From contig KV748176.1 of the NCBI GenBank assembly GCA_001692895.1, forward strand, positions 1,178,001 through 1,242,000: 64,000 nt of DNA. Reading direction: 5' to 3'. This document shows, in pieces, positions 10,210 through 22,000 of the stretch. Source of the DNA: Cenococcum geophilum 1.58. Taxonomy: Eukaryota; Ascomycota; Dothideomycetes; Gloniales; Gloniaceae. The notes under the pieces are model-generated. The model was not told the DNA's origin and ran no database searches. It saw only the letters and a program-made list of their open reading frames with translations. Numbering within the stretch: position 1 is the first letter of the stretch; each line of letters starts with the position of its first letter. A program made the position numbers and the translations under genes.

Positions 10210-10305
10210 GCTCGTTCCCTTTGTCTCGTTCCCAGACCTTCTTGCCAAGGCTTACCTTGCCAAGACGCTAACCACTTTTGGCAAGACCTTCGTTAGAAGG
10301 TCTGG
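10210..10305. repeat. Short foldback element, copy 1 (11-bp perfect terminal stem)
   Basis: Hairpin arms CCAGACCTTCT (10232-10242) and AGAAGGTCTGG (10295-10305) flank a loop with further nested complementarity (TTGCCAAG / CTTTTGGCAA). The preceding 22 bp (10210-10231) are shared with the second copy at 40170-40262, so the mobile unit may be larger than the hairpin. Non-coding. It sits exactly at the border of the repeat block. Confidence 0.6.
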
Positions 10306-10655
10306 TACACGGTTCGGATTTTTATTAGTCCCGCGCGGGGTAATTAGGCCTATATACACCTACTTTAAGCCAAATTATCTTAACTTCTATAGCTCCCTAA
10401 GCTATTCCTAATGGCCAGAATTACCAAATTAAGCCTGGCGAAGAAGACTACGTTGCCCGATTTGCCCGATTCTAATTCGTTGTCTTATCGTCGCGCCCGA
10501 CGCCCCTAAGTCGTAGCAGCCGCACCTCTCCCACGACCACCGCCGCCCTCTTCCTACCGCAGCCAGAGTACCCAAACCGACGAGCCAGCTTTAAATAATA
10601 CTTAAGGACTACTAGTAGGTATATATTTGCCTTGCAGAAGGGGGTAAGCTTTACG
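10299..10655 (+). repeat. Leader of the duplicated block, copy D1
   Basis: About 350 bp starting GTCTGGTACACGGTTCGG and ending GCAGAAGGGGGTAAGC. It recurs at 53296-53650 with mainly C/T and G/A differences. It always precedes a 12-bp minisatellite. No coding content recognised; the open frames here overlap the repeat. Confidence 0.7.
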
Positions 10656-11100
10656 TAGAGCTTTGGTAGAGCCTCGTGCGGAGCTTCATGCAGAGCTTCG
10701 TGCAGAGCTTCGTACAGAGCTTCGTGCAGAGCTCCGTGCAGAGCTTCGTGTAGAGCTTCGTGCAGAGCTTCGTGTAGAGCTTCGTGCAGAGCTTCGTGCA
10801 GAGCTTCGTGCAGAGCCTTGAGCAGAGCCTCGAGCAGAGCCTTAAGCAGAGCCTTTAAGCAGAGCTTCGTGCAGAGCCTCGAGCAGAGCTTTAAGCAGAG
10901 CTTCGAGCAGAGCTTCGAGCAGAGCTTCGAGCAGAGCTTCGAGCAGAGCCTCGAGCAGAGCTTCGTGCAGAGCCTCGAGCAGAGCTTTAAGCATAGCTTT
11001 AAGCAGAGCTTTAAGCAGAGCCTCAAGCAGAGCTTTAAGTAGAGCCTTATATAGAGCTTTGTGTAGAGCCTTATATAGAACTTTATATAGAGCTTTATAT
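10656..11100. repeat. 12-bp minisatellite, array 1 (consensus AGAGCTTCGTGC)
   Basis: About 37 units of AGAGCTTCGTGC and variants (CGAGC, TTAAGC, TATAT). The consensus is 12 bp and contains no stop in any of the six frames, so long open frames on both strands (for example 10472-11026 minus, 10818-11042 plus) are by-products and not genes. The right end decays into TpA-rich units (AGAGCTTTATAT). Confidence 0.9.
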
Positions 11101-11194
11101 AAATATATAGGCGTATAAAAATCTTTTTTATACTAGTAATTAATTATAGAGTTTATAGAAATACTTATATAGGAAATTACATAGATATCTATTT
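11101..11194. other. AT-rich linker between minisatellite and LINE A
   Basis: About 95 bp ending in TATTTATTTATTTATAG. The same linker lies at 54087-54194, which shows that both loci descend from one arrangement. Confidence 0.6.
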
Positions 11195-11867
11195 ATTTAT
11201 TTATAGTAAGGCTAATAATACTATATGCTCTTAGATCTAGGGCCAAGGACTAAATAGTAAGGTATTAATAAAAAGCTCCCTAGCACTATTAGCTAAGCTA
11301 TAAAACTAGTAGTAGTTCTATTACTAGACTTATATATTAATATAACTACTATATAGAGAATAGTTATAGTATAAAGCTATTTAGTAGAAAAAATATATAC
11401 TAAATACTAAAACTTATATAAAGAACGAGATATATATAAGGAGCGAGGGCCCCTTAAAGGGGCAATATACCTAAGTATACTAGCTAGGAAGCCTCTACCT
11501 ATAGGTAATAGAGAGAGAAAAGAAAATATAAAAATTATTAGTTTACTAAATAAAGGCCTAGCGCCGTACTAATAGAGTATTACTATAGTAGTAGAGGATA
11601 AAAGGCTATTAGTATAGATAGAGATCTACTATACTTATTATAGGATAGGTAGACCTTAAATAAAAGCGATAATAGAAGGAGGTAGTAAAAATATAAAATA
11701 TAGCTATATAGAATACCCTATAATTAATACTAATACTTCCTTTATATAAAGGACTAATAAAGGTAGAATTTATAGCCATCTTCCTACTTTAAATAAAGGT
11801 CTTAAGGCTAAATATATAGCTAGTAAGTATCTATATTCTAAATATTATACCTTAATATACTTATAGA

Positions 11868-14685
11868 CTTAAAAGCGGGCCCCTACGCGCGACACGCATA
11901 GTCCGCGCAATGCGCGGTTCTCGTCGCCAGCCAACGACGAGCAAGAAGAAAATACACAAGCAGCCATGATCCTAAAGACGAGAGACATTATAAAGACACA
12001 AGAAACCAGCTAAAGAATACCCTAAAAAAAGAAGTAAGGAATAGCTGGAGACGGTTTATAAATGAGCATACTACTAACCCGAGCCTCCCCTATAATAAAG
12101 GTCTCTAAAGAATAGCAAAATAGGCAAAGAGAAAGGCAGGACATCCAGTAGAAGACCTATACCTTCCGCCCTTACGAAGACCAGGTAAATTACTGGCCAT
12201 AAGCAATAATAATAAAAAGGCAAAAATCCTTATANAAAGATTTTTCCCNTAACTAGCNTTAGNAGACCTTANNAATATTANGGGNGAAGNACCNGTAACT
12301 CGCCTAAGGGTTAACAGTAATATAACAACTAAAGAAATAGCTAGAACTATTAGCCGCCTTTTAAATAATATAGCACTAGGACTAGATAGGATCCTAAATA
12401 AAGCCCTAAAGACCTGCGGACTATTAATAGCACCTTAGCTTACGGATATAGCTAGAGTATACTTTATAATAGGCTACTACCCGAGACTCGGAAGAGCTAT
12501 AATAATATTTATCCTATATAAAGAAGGCAAAGCAGACTACTTATTTCTAGGGAGCTACCGCCCTATTACCTTAGAGAATACCCTTAGCAAGATCTTAGAA
12601 AGGGTAATAGCGGACTATATAGCAGACACGGCTGAGGAACACGCCCTATTACCACAAAGCTAAATAGGGGCAAGAAAGAACCGCTTAACGCTATTAGTAC
12701 TTACGCTACTTACTACCACCATTAAATCTATATAGGCGATGCGAAGGGACTTTATAGTATTAATGCTCAGCCTAGATATTAGTGGCGCCTACGATAACGT
12801 ACCCTATAAGTGTCTCCTATATATCCTTAGAGCAAAAGGCTTCCTAGAATAGATTATATAATTTGTTTAAGGGTTTATAGGTTAAAAAGAAATATCGCTA
12901 ATCTTTAGCGGATACTAAAGCCCCCCTATTACAGTTGCAACAGGAATACTATAAGGATTACCCCTCTCGCCTATACTCTTCCTTTTCTTTATAAGTAACC
13001 TACTTAACTCCTTTAAGGAAGGGGCGACCTAAGGGATAGGCTTCGTTAACGACATAAACCTAATTATATACGGGCTAACAGCCGCAGAGAATTACAGAAC
13101 ACTAGAGAAAGCTTATAATACCTATATAAAATAGGCAAGATAATATAAAGTCCAATTCTCACTAAAGAAATACTAGCTAATCTATTTTATAAGAAAACGC
13201 AACCAATCTGTAGATCTCTAGCACATAATTCACATCTAAGGCTTTAGGGGTTAGCCAGTTTAGGGCCTAAGAGTATTAGGAGTATAGGTAGATAGTAAGC
13301 TCTAGTAGAGCGTATATACGGCGCAAGCGGCCCGTAAGGGCTAAGCACAGTATATTATATTATCTAGGATCGTCAATTCTATATAGGGTCTATGCTTTTA
13401 GAGGTTACGCCTACTATATATAGCAGTTGTCTAGCTAACTATAACGTATAGGTCCAGTATTTAGGCCATTGGAGAATCTAAGGAAGGCCCCCTTAAATTG
13501 CTCCTTAAACCACTCTAAAAGGTCTAAATAGCCTACCTCTAAAATATAACAGGCGGATATAAGCGAACGGCTACAGCACTGCTTAAGAAGGAAGCTAATA
13601 TTCCCCCCCTATAACTATATATTAAAGCCGCTGCAATATAAAGGGCGTAAAAGGAACGTAACTCTAATATTATAAAGTATATTAAAATACGCCTAAATAA
13701 ACTATAGAGGGACCCTAGGGTACCTTATAGGAGAACAAACCAATAACCCTAAAGTAGGGAAGATATATTAAAGAAATAGGTAAAGAAAGCAGAAGAAGAA
13801 TAGTGCTGCTTTAGGGCCCAGGCCTATATAGAGGAGGAAGGAAAACGCGTAAGAGGCCAGTAAGGATAACAGTAAGAGAGAGAAAAGAGCTAAAGTAAAG
13901 CATAAAAGAACGCTAGGAAACTAACTACCGTAATATAATACTGGCTAGACTAACACTAAAGAGGCGTATAGGAGTTAAAGGTACAGAGGTTAACTAAGGC
14001 AAGAAGAACCTAAGCTGTAGTATGGTTAACGCTATAGGGGGTAAATACTTTAGGGCTCCGAGAAGGCCTAATAAAGGTAGAAAATATAATGGCAATACTC
14101 TTAAGAATAGGAGTAATAGGACTAAAAGACTAGCTCTACTAGGTAGGTATCCTAGTAGGTAGCCTAAAATACAAATGTAGCTAGCTAAGATAGACTCTAA
14201 AGTACGTAATACTGCTATACCCCTTACATATTAACCAAGAAGTAATACTTTTAGTAGCTGGTATAGAGAACTATAAAACACTACTCTTAATATAAAAAGG
14301 CCTTAAGGCGGTTACCTAGTAGCTTATTAGCTAAAATATACTAAACCAGTTTTAGGTTGTAAAGGAAATAGTAATAAAAGGTAGGGGGGCGAGCAACGGG
14401 TGCTCCCTAATAACTCTATAGTAGTAGAGTAAAGTTTGCGATACTAGCGCGTCCGTAGGCTTATTACGGCAGTAGTGGTTCCTAAGGAGGTTAAAAAGTA
14501 AGGTAGTAGGAGCACTATAGGTAACTTATAGGCGCCTTACAGGCGCCTTATAGGCGAGTCCTAAAAGGCGGGGAGATGGATTACGGGGTTTTCTCAAATA
14601 GAGTTTTCTCCCTATATGTACATAAGGAGTAGTCTATGTGGGCCCAATAGGGATCCGAATTGGACGTTAAGCAATGAATTATATA
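11868..14685 (+). mobile_element. LINE B: Tad-like LINE, 5'-truncated, inserted in LINE A with 15-bp target duplication
   Basis: The 15 bases TAATATACTTATAGA occur at 11853-11867 and again at 14686-14700, bracketing a 2.8-kb insert. The plus strand encodes the ORF2 reverse transcriptase: GSYRPITLENTLSKILERVI (about 12548-12610), the palm motif LDISGAYDNVPY (about 12765-12800), the thumb-side GLPLSPILF region (12955-12985) and FVNDINLIIY (13042-13070), which is the F-x-D-D catalytic box with Asp to Asn by G-to-A. An RNase H/C-terminal region follows to about 14400. CAA/CAG codons have become stops throughout. The endonuclease and ORF1 are missing, so it was dead on arrival. A GC-rich 60 bp (11875-11935) at the 5' end is of unclear origin. 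Several single N bases lie at 12235-12292. Confidence 0.85.
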
Positions 14686-14815
14686 TAATATACTTATAGA
14701 TAGCCTATTTAGTTAGTATACTATATACTACTTTTCTATAGCTATCGCTTAGTAAGGGACTAGCTATTTACTAGTATAGATATAAATAATATTACCTATA
14801 CTCTCTATAAGTAGG

Positions 14816-15022
14816 TATTATAGCATTAACGCATAACTTGGATAGGGGGCTTAATTAGGGGTCGGCTAAAGGCTTAGCTCCTCTATATATATAGACGTAT
14901 CCTTTTTACTACCTTTTTTTACTCCTTATTTTAATATCTAAGTCTATAAACTACTAATTATATAGGCTTACGTCGTTACTTTATGCTATACTAGTGCCTT
15001 AATTAACTAAGTTGCCGTAATA
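14816..15022 (+). mobile_element. Solo LTR (207 bp), RIP-altered, 5-bp target duplication GTAGG
   Basis: GTAGG at 14811-14815 and 15023-15027 brackets a 207-bp segment homologous, in opposite orientation, to the GC-normal solo LTR at 57900-58104. It shares the internal block TATATATAGACGTATCCTTT with the other Gypsy-type LTRs here. It is an old fossil; no internal region remains. Confidence 0.85.
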
Positions 15023-15412
15023 GTAGGGACCTATAAGTAATAGTAAAATAGCTATAGATTAAGGAGTCCTCTAGTAGTTTTAAATATTATATAAGATCTA
15101 ATAGGAGGACACTAAAGGATATGCCCCCTTTTAGCCCCTTAGAGACTAAATACCCCCATCTAGCTATAAGTAGTACGCTAGTAAATTACTAGATACCCCT
15201 ATAAACCCCCCTTTAAATCTTTTAATATATCTAAAAAGTATAGTATATAAGGTAGACCTAAAGATATAAAGATATATTAGCTAGATAAAAGTAAAACGCG
15301 TAGTACTATCTAAAAGGAAATACTTAGGTTTTTCCCCTTAAAAGACCTTTTTTTATATAGAAAGGTAAAAGCCTATAAACACCTAAATAGGGACTAAATT
15401 AGGCAATAAATA

Positions 15413-15737
15413 GATTTAATAGATTTATTTATTTATATAAGTATTTATATAGATATAAGGAATATTTTATCCCTTACTTAAGTATAAGCTCCTTAGGCTT
15501 ATAGCCCTCCTTACTCTTCTTATCGGTTTGTCTCTTCCTTTAAGGCTATACCTATACTCTTTACTATATTATCCTCTTCTATTAACTCCCCATAACCCTT
15601 ACTTAGCTTACCTCCTCCCTACTATATACCCTAGGTAATATACCTTATAATAGATATATAAATATATAAATATTTATAAAGAGCTTTAAAACTTTATATT
15701 AAGCTTTAAGCTTAAGTATATAATTATTATATTATTT
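15413..15737. other. Spacer between tail-to-tail LINE A copies
   Basis: AT-rich sequence between the 3' end of a plus LINE A and the 3' end of a minus LINE A. It includes about 225 bp (15430-15655), with a C/T-rich segment, that is absent from the matching junction at 61520-61605, so a small insertion here or a deletion there is implied. No gene seen. Confidence 0.5.
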
Positions 15738-16059
15738 CTATTTATTGCCCAATTTAGTCCCTTTTTAGGTCTATATACTTATACCTTTCTATATAGGAAA
15801 AGGCCCTATAAGAAAGAAAAACCTAAGTATTTCCTTTTAGCTAGTCCTATACGTTTTACCTTTACTAAACTAATATATCTTTATATCTTTAGGTCTACCT
15901 TATATACTATTCTATCTAAGTATATTAGAAGATCTAGAGGGGGTAATAGAAGTATTTAGTAATTCGCTAACGTACTAACTACGGCTAGATAGGGGTATTT
16001 AGTCTCTAAGGGCTAAAAGAGGGCGTATCCTTTAGTGTCCTTCTATTAGATCTTATATA
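15738..16059 (-). mobile_element. LINE A copy 2, 3' end (minus), piece 1
   Basis: Reverse complement of the LINE A 3' region (compare 15060-15412). It is cut at 16059 by Gypsy-1 and continues at 28664; the ATATA target duplication is at 16055-16059 and 28664-28668. Confidence 0.8.
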
Positions 16060-19000
16060 TATTACGGACGCTTTAAGTACAATATTACGACTACTTGGAG
16101 AAGAGTCGGAAGAAGCTAGTTAGTTAATTTAGGCACGGTCTAGGATGGAACCGGTAGAACTATGTAATAAGGAATGGTAACTAAGGTCATATAATGTGCT
16201 ACGTATTAAACAAGAGGAACGAGAGGAACTTACGTACCTCGCGTATAAGACGTACATCACGTATAAGAAGGATTTCTTAGGGGTACAGTTGTGTATTTAA
16301 AGGATCACGGTCCCTACCTAGATAGTTCCTTCCTTATAGTAATTCTTAGAATACAATTAGAGTTAATCTATTAGGCAACCACTCCACCAGTTATTATTAC
16401 TTATTAACTTTAACTTGCATTACCTATATACCTAGCCTATTAATAAGCCTATTGTAGTTCCTGCTATAAGGTTCCATTATATAATTACTACCTAGTTATA
16501 GTATTAAGTACAGAAAGTTAAACAATATGCCACTAAAAGCAGCCACCACCATAACGCCATTAACGGCGGCAACTACTTTAAGGTTAGAAGGGGATACCAG
16601 TATAGCGGACACTAACTCTTAGCAACTTATAACGGTCGGACAGTTACAAGAGGTAATTGACTAGTTAATAGCAAACAATGCAGCGTTAGAGGAAAGGGTT
16701 AATAGGATAGGAGTAGTAAAGGTTAAGTTACTATTAATTAAGAGATTCTCAGAAGAAAGAACGAAGCTTAAGGGATTTCTTACGCAAATGCACTTTAAAG
16801 TCACATAAGAAGGGGTAAAGCTACCAACACCTATAGATCAAATAGCCTATGTAGGACTATTCCTATTAGGAAGAGCACTTAAATAGTTTAAGCCTTACCT
16901 TATAGAAATACAGATAAATAGAACAATGACTACTAACTAAGAGGTATAGTTTATGTTCTTAAGCTAGGAAGGATTTGCAGAGCAACTTATATAAATATTT
17001 AGAGACCCGGAGGCGGTAACCACTGCGGAAAGAAAACTCTAAGACATTACGTAACGAATATTAGCAATTAAGTACACAATATAGTTCCAGACGCTGGTAA
17101 TATAAGTAGAGTAGAATAATAAGGCGCTTATGGCACAGTATAAATAAGGACTTAAGGCTAAAGTCTAGGACGTGATTATCCTAATAGAAGATACGGACAC
17201 CCTAAGGGATTTAATAGATTAAGCGATTAAGATTAACAATTAGATCTACTAAAGGGAGTAGGCTAAGAGAAGTTAAGACAGAGTTTTATAGTTATATAAG
17301 ATATAGAGTACGCAATAACCAAAGCTAAGTTAGAAACTATAGTATGGCGCAGAGCTAATAGACCTAAGTGGTACTAAAGAAGCCTATAAGAGATAGAGTA
17401 AGAAACTGTAAAAACCTAGAGGTTAAGGATCTAGTAATTATAGGACTAAAAAGCAGAGGTTAAACTAGGGATCTTAGCAGCAGAAGACGTTTAGGCGGAC
17501 TCTATAGTAAAGTTAATAGTTTAAAAATAGAGCTTATATAAATTGCGGGAAATAAGGTTATTTTATAAGGGATTACAAAGATAGTTAGAGTTACTGTAAC
17601 GGCGCTGGGGCACCGCCCCATGCGACGTCTACATGCAGCCTAGTTAGGGGCTCGCTTGGAGACTTGGCTCGTGTATATAGACGTATCCTTTCCTTAACCT
17701 TCTTCTGCTCCTTAGCTTAGTATCTTCGTAATACAGCATTCTACAAGCTTTGGTTTAGAGGCATTTGTACGAGCCGTAACATTATACTAAGCTCACCCAC
17801 CTAGGGGGGACTTTATTTATTTGGAGCTCCCTCTTTACCTCGCCTAGGAAGGCCTGGATAATCTCCTACCCCCGTTCCGCGTGTTCTAAGGGGACACGCG
17901 TTAAACACCCCTAGCTACGCGTCGTTAACGCATTAAGTCGCTATCATTAATACTAGGAGCCGGTATTTAAGCAGCTAGAAGGTCTCCTGTAGATAAAAAC
18001 AACTACCTAGAAAGGTAAGAATATCTTACCCCCCTAACCTTTTTAACTAATACGGAGTTGTACGAGCTATAGAGACGACCTCGGTTAAGACTTAGCCTAG
18101 TACTACGGAGAACGATATAGTGATCCTATTACTAAGCCTAGCACTAATCCCGCAGTATTGGCTAAGACAAGCCAAGATATAACCTAAGCCGTGCCATTGG
18201 GCGGTAGGTGTATATTATCCGTAAAGTCCTTTAGTATGCATTAGGTTCGGGCCAATGGCCAAAATAAGCTAACTTATAACCCGCGCCATACTATTAGGCG
18301 GTAGATGTATATTATCCGCGAAGTCCTCTAAAATAAATTCTACCTATATTCTTTGGCATAGACTATACTATAATAACTACCCTAATTAATACTAAGCTAT
18401 ATAAGGAGAGATGAAATTAATTAGGAAGGACTTACTAGCACCGTACTACTACCCTAAAACCCTAAACCTAATAACCTATCGCGCTAATATGCCTACGACA
18501 CAACTCTTTAACTTATTTATAAACGCCCTTATAGACACCCGTTAAGTTCTTATTAATAACCACCGTACGTAATTGACCCGAACCTTACTATTGACCTAAG
18601 TAGTCCCTTAATCTTACGGCCGAATATATCTACATTCTATATATAGGGGTACTAAGAACCTAGGGGAGAATTTAAGTAATTTATAGCACTCTTAATCAGG
18701 AGAACAGATTAGGAGAATTATTCCAATTTATGGCACTCTCTAACAGCTTTGTAGATAAGCCTATTTATCTCTATAACCTCTTACGAACTATTAACGCGTT
18801 TCTCTTAATAGCCTTTTATACGACCTTTTATAAACGAGACAGCCTACCATTATAAAAGTATGTCTTGCTAATCGTTAATAAGAATTAAAATATTAACACG
18901 TACGCCTTAGTATATACACTTTTAATACTATTTGTTAACTACCTTTAAACTGCCTACTACTTAACGGTAGTCCTCCTTAAATAATAATATGCGAATCTGC

Positions 19001-22000
19001 TCTCTAATAGCATCTTATTAAATTAAACGCTATATAACAGCTTACCCTTATACAACTATACTCAAATATTAAAGCGTACTCTTTCTTTAATACCTTTAAC
19101 CCTTTAATAAGAATTAAAATATTAACACGTACCCTCTTAATACCTCTTTTAATACCTCTAACAACGATTTAATATACTAAGTCACAACAGCATTCCTATA
19201 AGTTCTTAATTAATCCTAAATATCTGCTACTTACAGCGATATCCTTAATCAAATCTAAGTATTCAAATACGCCTGTTAACTTTATAGCGTACCTTCAAAT
19301 AACCGATAATGTCTTAAACTACCTACTAATTAATAGTAGACCTCAAGAAACCAATAGATGGATTATGCCGTTACGCCTGCAATTTAAATGCGATTCAAAT
19401 GCGACCCAAACGCAATTTAAATACAAACCCGACCGACCGTCATGCCAATATACCTGCGATACGAACTACGACTTTAATAATAACTGTATGAGTTTATTAA
19501 CAATCGACTGCCTCCCTAACCAATTTAATCGTCTTCTTCTCTACCTACGGTAATCCTTTTTAACTAATACTAAGCTACGTATACTAAGGAACGACTATAG
19601 TTAATACTAAGTTATATAAGCTTTACCTTAAGCATTTATACACTCCAATAATAAGGTTAATACTAAGCTGTATAAGCTTTAATAATAAAATTAATTTAAA
19701 CAAACTGGATAATAATCGCGCCATTACGCCTGCGATCTAAATACAATTTAAATACAATTTAAATGCAAACTGATTAACTAATTATGCCGTTATGCCTACA
19801 ATTAATCGACCAATAATAGCGCCGATATGCCTGCTATCTACTATTAGACGCTAGCACTATACTACTACCGAATAGACAAAAGCTTATACTAATACGTATA
19901 CGAGCTATATTTCTTTTTTCTATGGCTTAGGGCGCGCTATATTAAAGGAGGGGGTAGTAGAGCTAAGGAGGTACTAGAGTTTTAAGAGGAACAACAACCA
20001 TAGAGGGCTCCTAGCAATATATACCCCTCGCAGCAACAGGACGGCTATATGCCCTACGCCAACCTAATAATAACTATACCTCTACGCCTACAGTCTAACA
20101 ACTAAACGATTGCGCTAATATGCCCGTGATCTATAAACGAGATAATTATGCCGATATAACTGCTATTGCGTACTACTACGATAACAATCGCGCCATTACG
20201 CCTGCGATCTATTAACTAATAATTATGCTACTATACCTACGATCTATTAACCAGCTAATAGACTAAGCTCTAAATATTTAACCAACTATTACCACTTAAC
20301 GCTTGCACCGTACTGCTATTATAATAAACCACCTACTACTCTACCTATAGTAACCTAATTAACCTTCTACTACTTTGCCTATAGTATTACTATTAACACC
20401 TACTACTCCGCCTACAGCTAACTAATACCTTACTGCCTTGCTCGCAGTACTATAATTAACTCTAGCTACTCTGCCTACAGCTAATACTAATTTAACCTCC
20501 GCTGCTCTGCCTGCGGCGAACCATCTTCTACTGCCTCGCTTACAGCACTATAATAGACCATTGCTGCTCTACCTGCAGTTTACAACCGACTTCTACTGCC
20601 CCGCCTGTAGTAATAACTATATATAAGGGAGAGCTTTGCCCCTTAGAATACGACCCCGCCGCTAGCACCGTACTACTACCTAAATTAATAAGCTTCGCGC
20701 CGATACGCTTATAGAACTACAACCTATTAATAGACGAGCTCTATGCTTAACCTACTATTACCACCTAATGCTAGCACTACACTGCCATAAGAACTGATAC
20801 CTTGCTGCTCTGCCTACAGCCAACTAATTAAACAATTGCGCCGATACGCCTGCAATCTAAATGCGATTCAAATATAACCTAAACGTAATTTAAATATATA
20901 CCCAACCGACTAATCGTGCTAATATGCCTGTAATCCACTAGCTAACTAATAGATTGAGCTCCAAATGTTTAACCTACTATTACTACCTAACGCTAGTACC
21001 ATACTACTACCTAACTAGATAATACCTTGCTGCTCTACCTATAACTAACCAACTAGACAATAATAGCGCTAATACGCCTGCTATTATAACCTAATAATAA
21101 CTATGCTGCTACGCCTACAGTCTAACCAATAGACCAATCGTGCCGTTACGCCTGCGATCCGCCTGCGACCTAAATGCAATTTAAATAATACCCGAATATA
21201 ATTTAAATGCAAACCTAACTAAATAATAGCGCTAATATGCCTGCTATTATAATAGACCCTTACTGCTCTACCTGCAGCCAACTAACCCTCGCTGCTTTAT
21301 TAGTAGCTAGCTGACTTTTGCTACTCTGCCTATAGCTAACCAACTTTTACTGCTCTGCCTGCGGTAACACCTATATATAAGGTAGAGCTTTACTCCCTAA
21401 AATACGGCCCGTTACTAGCACTGTACTGCTATAATCCTAATAAGTTACCGCGCTAATACGCCTGCGAACCACCACTAATAAGACACCGTGCCGATATACT
21501 TGCGGAACTATACCCTAACAACCCGTTGCGCTAATACGCCTGCGACCTAAATATAACTAGGTAGAGCTTTACTCCCTAGAATATAACCCTATTACTAGCA
21601 TTATACTGCTACCTGAACGACCTGTTGCTAGCACTATACTGCTACTAAACGGACAAGAACTCGTGCCGATATGTATATAAGTAACTCCCTAACCCTCCCA
21701 CCCTTATTAAACCTTTACGCCTACTTTTTTAAGAGGGAGTTAGGGGGGCTTTTTTTATGGCTTGGGGCGCGCTATAATAAAAGGGGGGAGAGTATAGCTA
21801 GGAGGTACCGGAGTCCTAGGAGGAGGGAGGAGGAATAATAACTAACGGAGGGCTCCTAGCAATAGACCCCTCGCTGCAGTAGGAGCTGCAGGACGGCTGC
21901 CTGCCCTACGTCAACTAGGTATAGTAATATACCTCGCAGCAGCAGGAGCTGCAGGACTGCTGTAAGTCCTATATTAACTAGCATCGCGATCAAGCGCCAG

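Larger units (their letters stand above)
11195..15412 (+). mobile_element. LINE A copy 1 (Tad-like non-LTR retrotransposon, 5'-truncated), in three pieces
   Basis: Pieces 11195-11867, 14686-14815 and 15023-15412 are the 3' part of a non-LTR element: the end of its ORF2 (after the RT palm; compare 37400-38340) and its 3' untranslated region ending ...GGCAATAAATAG. LINE B (11868-14685) and a solo LTR (14816-15022) split it. The coding part is heavily RIP-mutated, with many TAA/TAG codons at CAA/CAG sites. The truncation point is the same as at 54195, so the two are duplicates of one insertion. The assignment to the Tad clade rests on the RT and endonuclease pieces found in other copies in this window. 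Confidence 0.75.

Noticed and set aside
10472-11042. Long open frames on both strands in the 12-bp array (also 38476-38805, 38504-38791, 39295-39771, 53573-54101)
   Set aside because: The 12-bp unit has no stop in any frame, so open frames appear on both strands at once. Products are pure 4-residue repeats, and no start context or flanking coding sequence supports them.
19365-19553. 62-codon plus frame as a gene in the non-coding LTR element
   Set aside because: Low-complexity product, no family resemblance and no conservation signal; expected by chance.
19361-21545. Possible CRISPR or satellite array in the non-coding LTR element
   Set aside because: The words vary in sequence and spacing and mix three families, there is no constant repeat-spacer order, and the host is a eukaryote.
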